From SAR324 cluster bacterium (GTDB lineage: Bacteria > SAR324 > XYD2-FULL-50-16): a DNA stretch of 64,000 bases. The position numbers and the translations under genes are program-made. The notes below the pieces were generated by a model that saw only the letters and a list, made by a program, of their open reading frames with translations, did not search any database and was not told where the DNA came from. The stretch is taken from positions 27,747 through 91,746 of the forward strand of contig JANQGX010000081.1 of the NCBI GenBank assembly GCA_028282885.1, written 5' to 3'. This document shows, in pieces, positions 62,309 through 64,000 of the stretch. Position 1 is the stretch's first letter, and every line of letters starts with the position of its first letter.

Positions 62309-64000
62309 ATGAACACCGAGAACAAGAAAGTGATGATTTTCAGCCTGAGTTGTTTCGTGTTTCCACCGATGACTTGGCTTTGGCTCTGCTGGTACATTGA
62401 CCTGGCAAACACAACCGAAATCCTGGCAATAACCTTTTCCCCGTTGTTGCTGGTATATGTGTTGGCCTATGTCACCGGGGCTTTTTTTTATATCAAAAGC
62501 AATATCAATACAATAGCCCGATACAGTGAATCCAACCATCCATCCTTGCTGGAGGCCAGTCAACGAAAGGCAGCATCTTTCCCGAAAATGCTTTTTCTAA
62601 TGGTAGCCATCTACTGTCTGGTTGGGCCCAATATGGGGCTTTTGTTCAAGGAATTTCTGAATCCGGTCGAGTATTTTATCTGCTGGGCACTGGGGATCCC
62701 TATATTTTTACTTGTTATGTTTCCTCTTTACACCCAACTGCTGATAGTCTGGGAGCGGGTCACCGTCTCGGTTCCCTTGTCTGAGAAATACAAGGCCCTG
62801 AACCTGAGATCGAAAATTATGGTCGGACTGGTGGTTTGTATTGGTGGCCTGATCCTGTTAATGCTGACCAGCTATTCACAGATCTATGTTGCAGAATCGC
62901 TTGATGAAGCCAGAAGTGCTGTTTTGAACATGAGCATTATTATTCTGTTTTTCTGCTCTCTGTTGGGATCTATTGTGTTTTGGTTGCTGAGCAGAAACAT
63001 CGGCAAGTCTGCAGAAAACATCGAATCCGTGATGAATGGTGTTATCGAGGGTAAACTTAAGTACGACCTCCAAGCGATTAGCCGAGACGAGTTAGGCGTG
63101 TTAACCGACAGGATTCGTAAGATGCTGGATATCTTCAGAGTTGTTATCACCAATGTTGATGATAGCATTGGCGCCGTAGCTCAAGGCGATTTGAGCAAGT
63201 CGATGACATATGAATACAGCGGCGAGTTTGAAAGTCTGAAGGAGAGATTCAATGACTCCCTTGAGATGTTACGGCAGACTATCCGGACATCTATCCATAT
63301 CTCCCGGCAAGTCGATTCGGGTGCCGATGAGTTGAAGTCATCCGCCCAGGCAATGGCCAACGGGGCGACAGAACAGGCCTCATCTTTGGAAGAAGTATCC
63401 TCGACAATGGAAGAGGTGCATTCTCGCTCCAAATCCAACAGCGAAAATGCAAGCCAGGCACAAAGCCTTACCCGGGATGCAGATGAAGTTGCTGAACGTG
63501 GAAACAAACAGATGCAGGGCACCCTGTCTGCTATAAATGACATAAGCATAACATCGGGAAGTATTCAGAAGATTATCAAAGTGATAGACGAAATCGCTTT
63601 TCAAACAAATCTATTGGCGTTGAATGCTGCGGTCGAAGCGGCCAGGGCAGGCAAATACGGAAAAGGATTCGCTGTCGTGGCTGAAGAAGTGAGAAGCCTG
63701 GCTGCCCGATGCGCGGAAGCGGCCAAGAATACGACCGAACTGATTGAAAATTCCTCCAAACAGGTCGAGCAGGGTGTGACGGAGGCCTCAAAAGCCGCTG
63801 AAGTCTTTTCTGAAATCCGCGAAAGTATCCAGAAGGTCAACAGCATCGTTTTGGAAATTGCCGAGGCATCGAATGAGCAAACTATCGGAATCGATGAGAT
63901 AAATAAGGGCCTTAACCAGGTAAACGATGTGGTTCAACAGAACTCGTCCGTTTCGGAGGAAACCGCTTCCGCATCGGAGGAGCTACGGGGGCAAACCAGC
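62309..64000 (+). CDS. Methyl-accepting chemotaxis protein (3' end cut by window)
   Basis: I translated 564 residues; the gene is open at the right edge. The N-terminal 215 residues hold about six helices (for example ITFSPLLLVYVLAYVTGAFF and VGLVVCIGGLILLMLTSYS) and no large periplasmic loop, so sensing may be within the membrane or cytoplasm. HAMP-like segments follow (VMNGVIEGKLKYDLQAISRD and VAQGDLSKSMTYEYSGEFES). The signalling hairpin tip is IDEIAFQTNLLALNAAVEAA followed by RAGKYGKGFAVVAEEVRSLA. It signals to CheA/CheW. GGAAGGAG precedes the ATG. Confidence 0.95.
   Translation, partial: MNTENKKVMIFSLSCFVFPPMTWLWLCWYIDLANTTEILAITFSPLLLVYVLAYVTGAFFYIKSNINTIARYSESNHPSLLEASQRKAASFPKMLFLMVAIYCLVGPNMGLLFKEFLNPVEYFICWALGIPIFLLVMFPLYTQLLIVWERVTVSVPLSEKYKALNLRSKIMVGLVVCIGGLILLMLTSYSQIYVAESLDEARSAVLNMSIIILFFCSLLGSIVFWLLSRNIGKSAENIESVMNGVIEGKLKYDLQAISRDELGVLTDRIRKMLDIFRVVITNVDDSIGAVAQGDLSKSMTYEYSGEFESLKERFNDSLEMLRQTIRTSIHISRQVDSGADELKSSAQAMANGATEQASSLEEVSSTMEEVHSRSKSNSENASQAQSLTRDADEVAERGNKQMQGTLSAINDISITSGSIQKIIKVIDEIAFQTNLLALNAAVEAARAGKYGKGFAVVAEEVRSLAARCAEAAKNTTELIENSSKQVEQGVTEASKAAEVFSEIRESIQKVNSIVLEIAEASNEQTIGIDEINKGLNQVNDVVQQNSSVSEETASASEELRGQTS

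Overview
The window looks like chromosomal DNA from a strictly anaerobic, metabolically versatile bacterium, most likely a Desulfobacterota (deltaproteobacterial) relative. This rests on gene families, not on a marker gene: an aldehyde:ferredoxin oxidoreductase with its own polyferredoxin, a molybdenum hydroxylase with maturation genes, two kinds of TRAP transporter, a sigma-54 enhancer-binding activator, PAS-LuxR and several AraC regulators, and one gene with an in-frame TGA followed by a hairpin that could be a SECIS element. No rRNA, tRNA, CRISPR array or intact insertion sequence was seen. Both ends cut genes: a sigma-54 activator at the left and a methyl-accepting chemotaxis protein at the right.

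Layout. 0-8.6 kb: the sigma-54 activator is divergent from a plus-strand set of a saccharopine dehydrogenase-like enzyme, a lipoprotein with seven propeller-type repeats, an FGGY sugar kinase, a membrane protein and a Tat-exported sulfatase. 9-11 kb: AraC and XRE/MmyB-type regulators. 11.2-20.9 kb, minus strand: a three-subunit xanthine-dehydrogenase-type Mo hydroxylase whose FAD subunit carries an inserted GltD-like module, then a DctPQM TRAP transporter and a DapB-like dehydrogenase. 21.4-27.1 kb: PAS-LuxR regulator, Phd/PIN toxin-antitoxin pair, and the Mo-cofactor maturation operon (XdhC, MocA-HD, histidine phosphatase). The Mo hydroxylase and maturation operons share an upstream palindrome of the form ATAGG-N5-CCTAT. 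28-38.6 kb: Kelch lipoprotein, MFS carrier, ABHD14-like hydrolase, NAD-binding protein, metallophosphoesterase, AraC regulators and two exported metallo-beta-lactamase-fold (MBL) proteins.

38.9-45.6 kb: the candidate selenoprotein (QueG-like double [4Fe-4S] protein), a DUF3788 protein, a flavodoxin, two tandem MBL hydrolases, and a small AraC/TfoX-C/VOC operon. 45.9-61.7 kb: an IclR regulator divergent from a long plus-strand catabolic run of PEP-mutase/isocitrate-lyase-type enzyme, TAXI-TRAP transporter, SMP-30 lactonase, complete Liv-type ABC transporter, polyferredoxin plus AOR, and a GMC flavoprotein. This is read as uptake and oxidation of small organic acids or alcohols through lactone and aldehyde intermediates; the substrates cannot be read from the sequence. 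62.3-64 kb: chemoreceptor.

The intergenic regions hold recognisable gene relics (histidine kinase C-terminus, ECF sigma N-terminus, GH3 glycosidase, DUF5018 lipoprotein), a 68-bp perfect palindrome and a second palindrome with similar ends, which suggests a genome with substantial gene decay and turnover.
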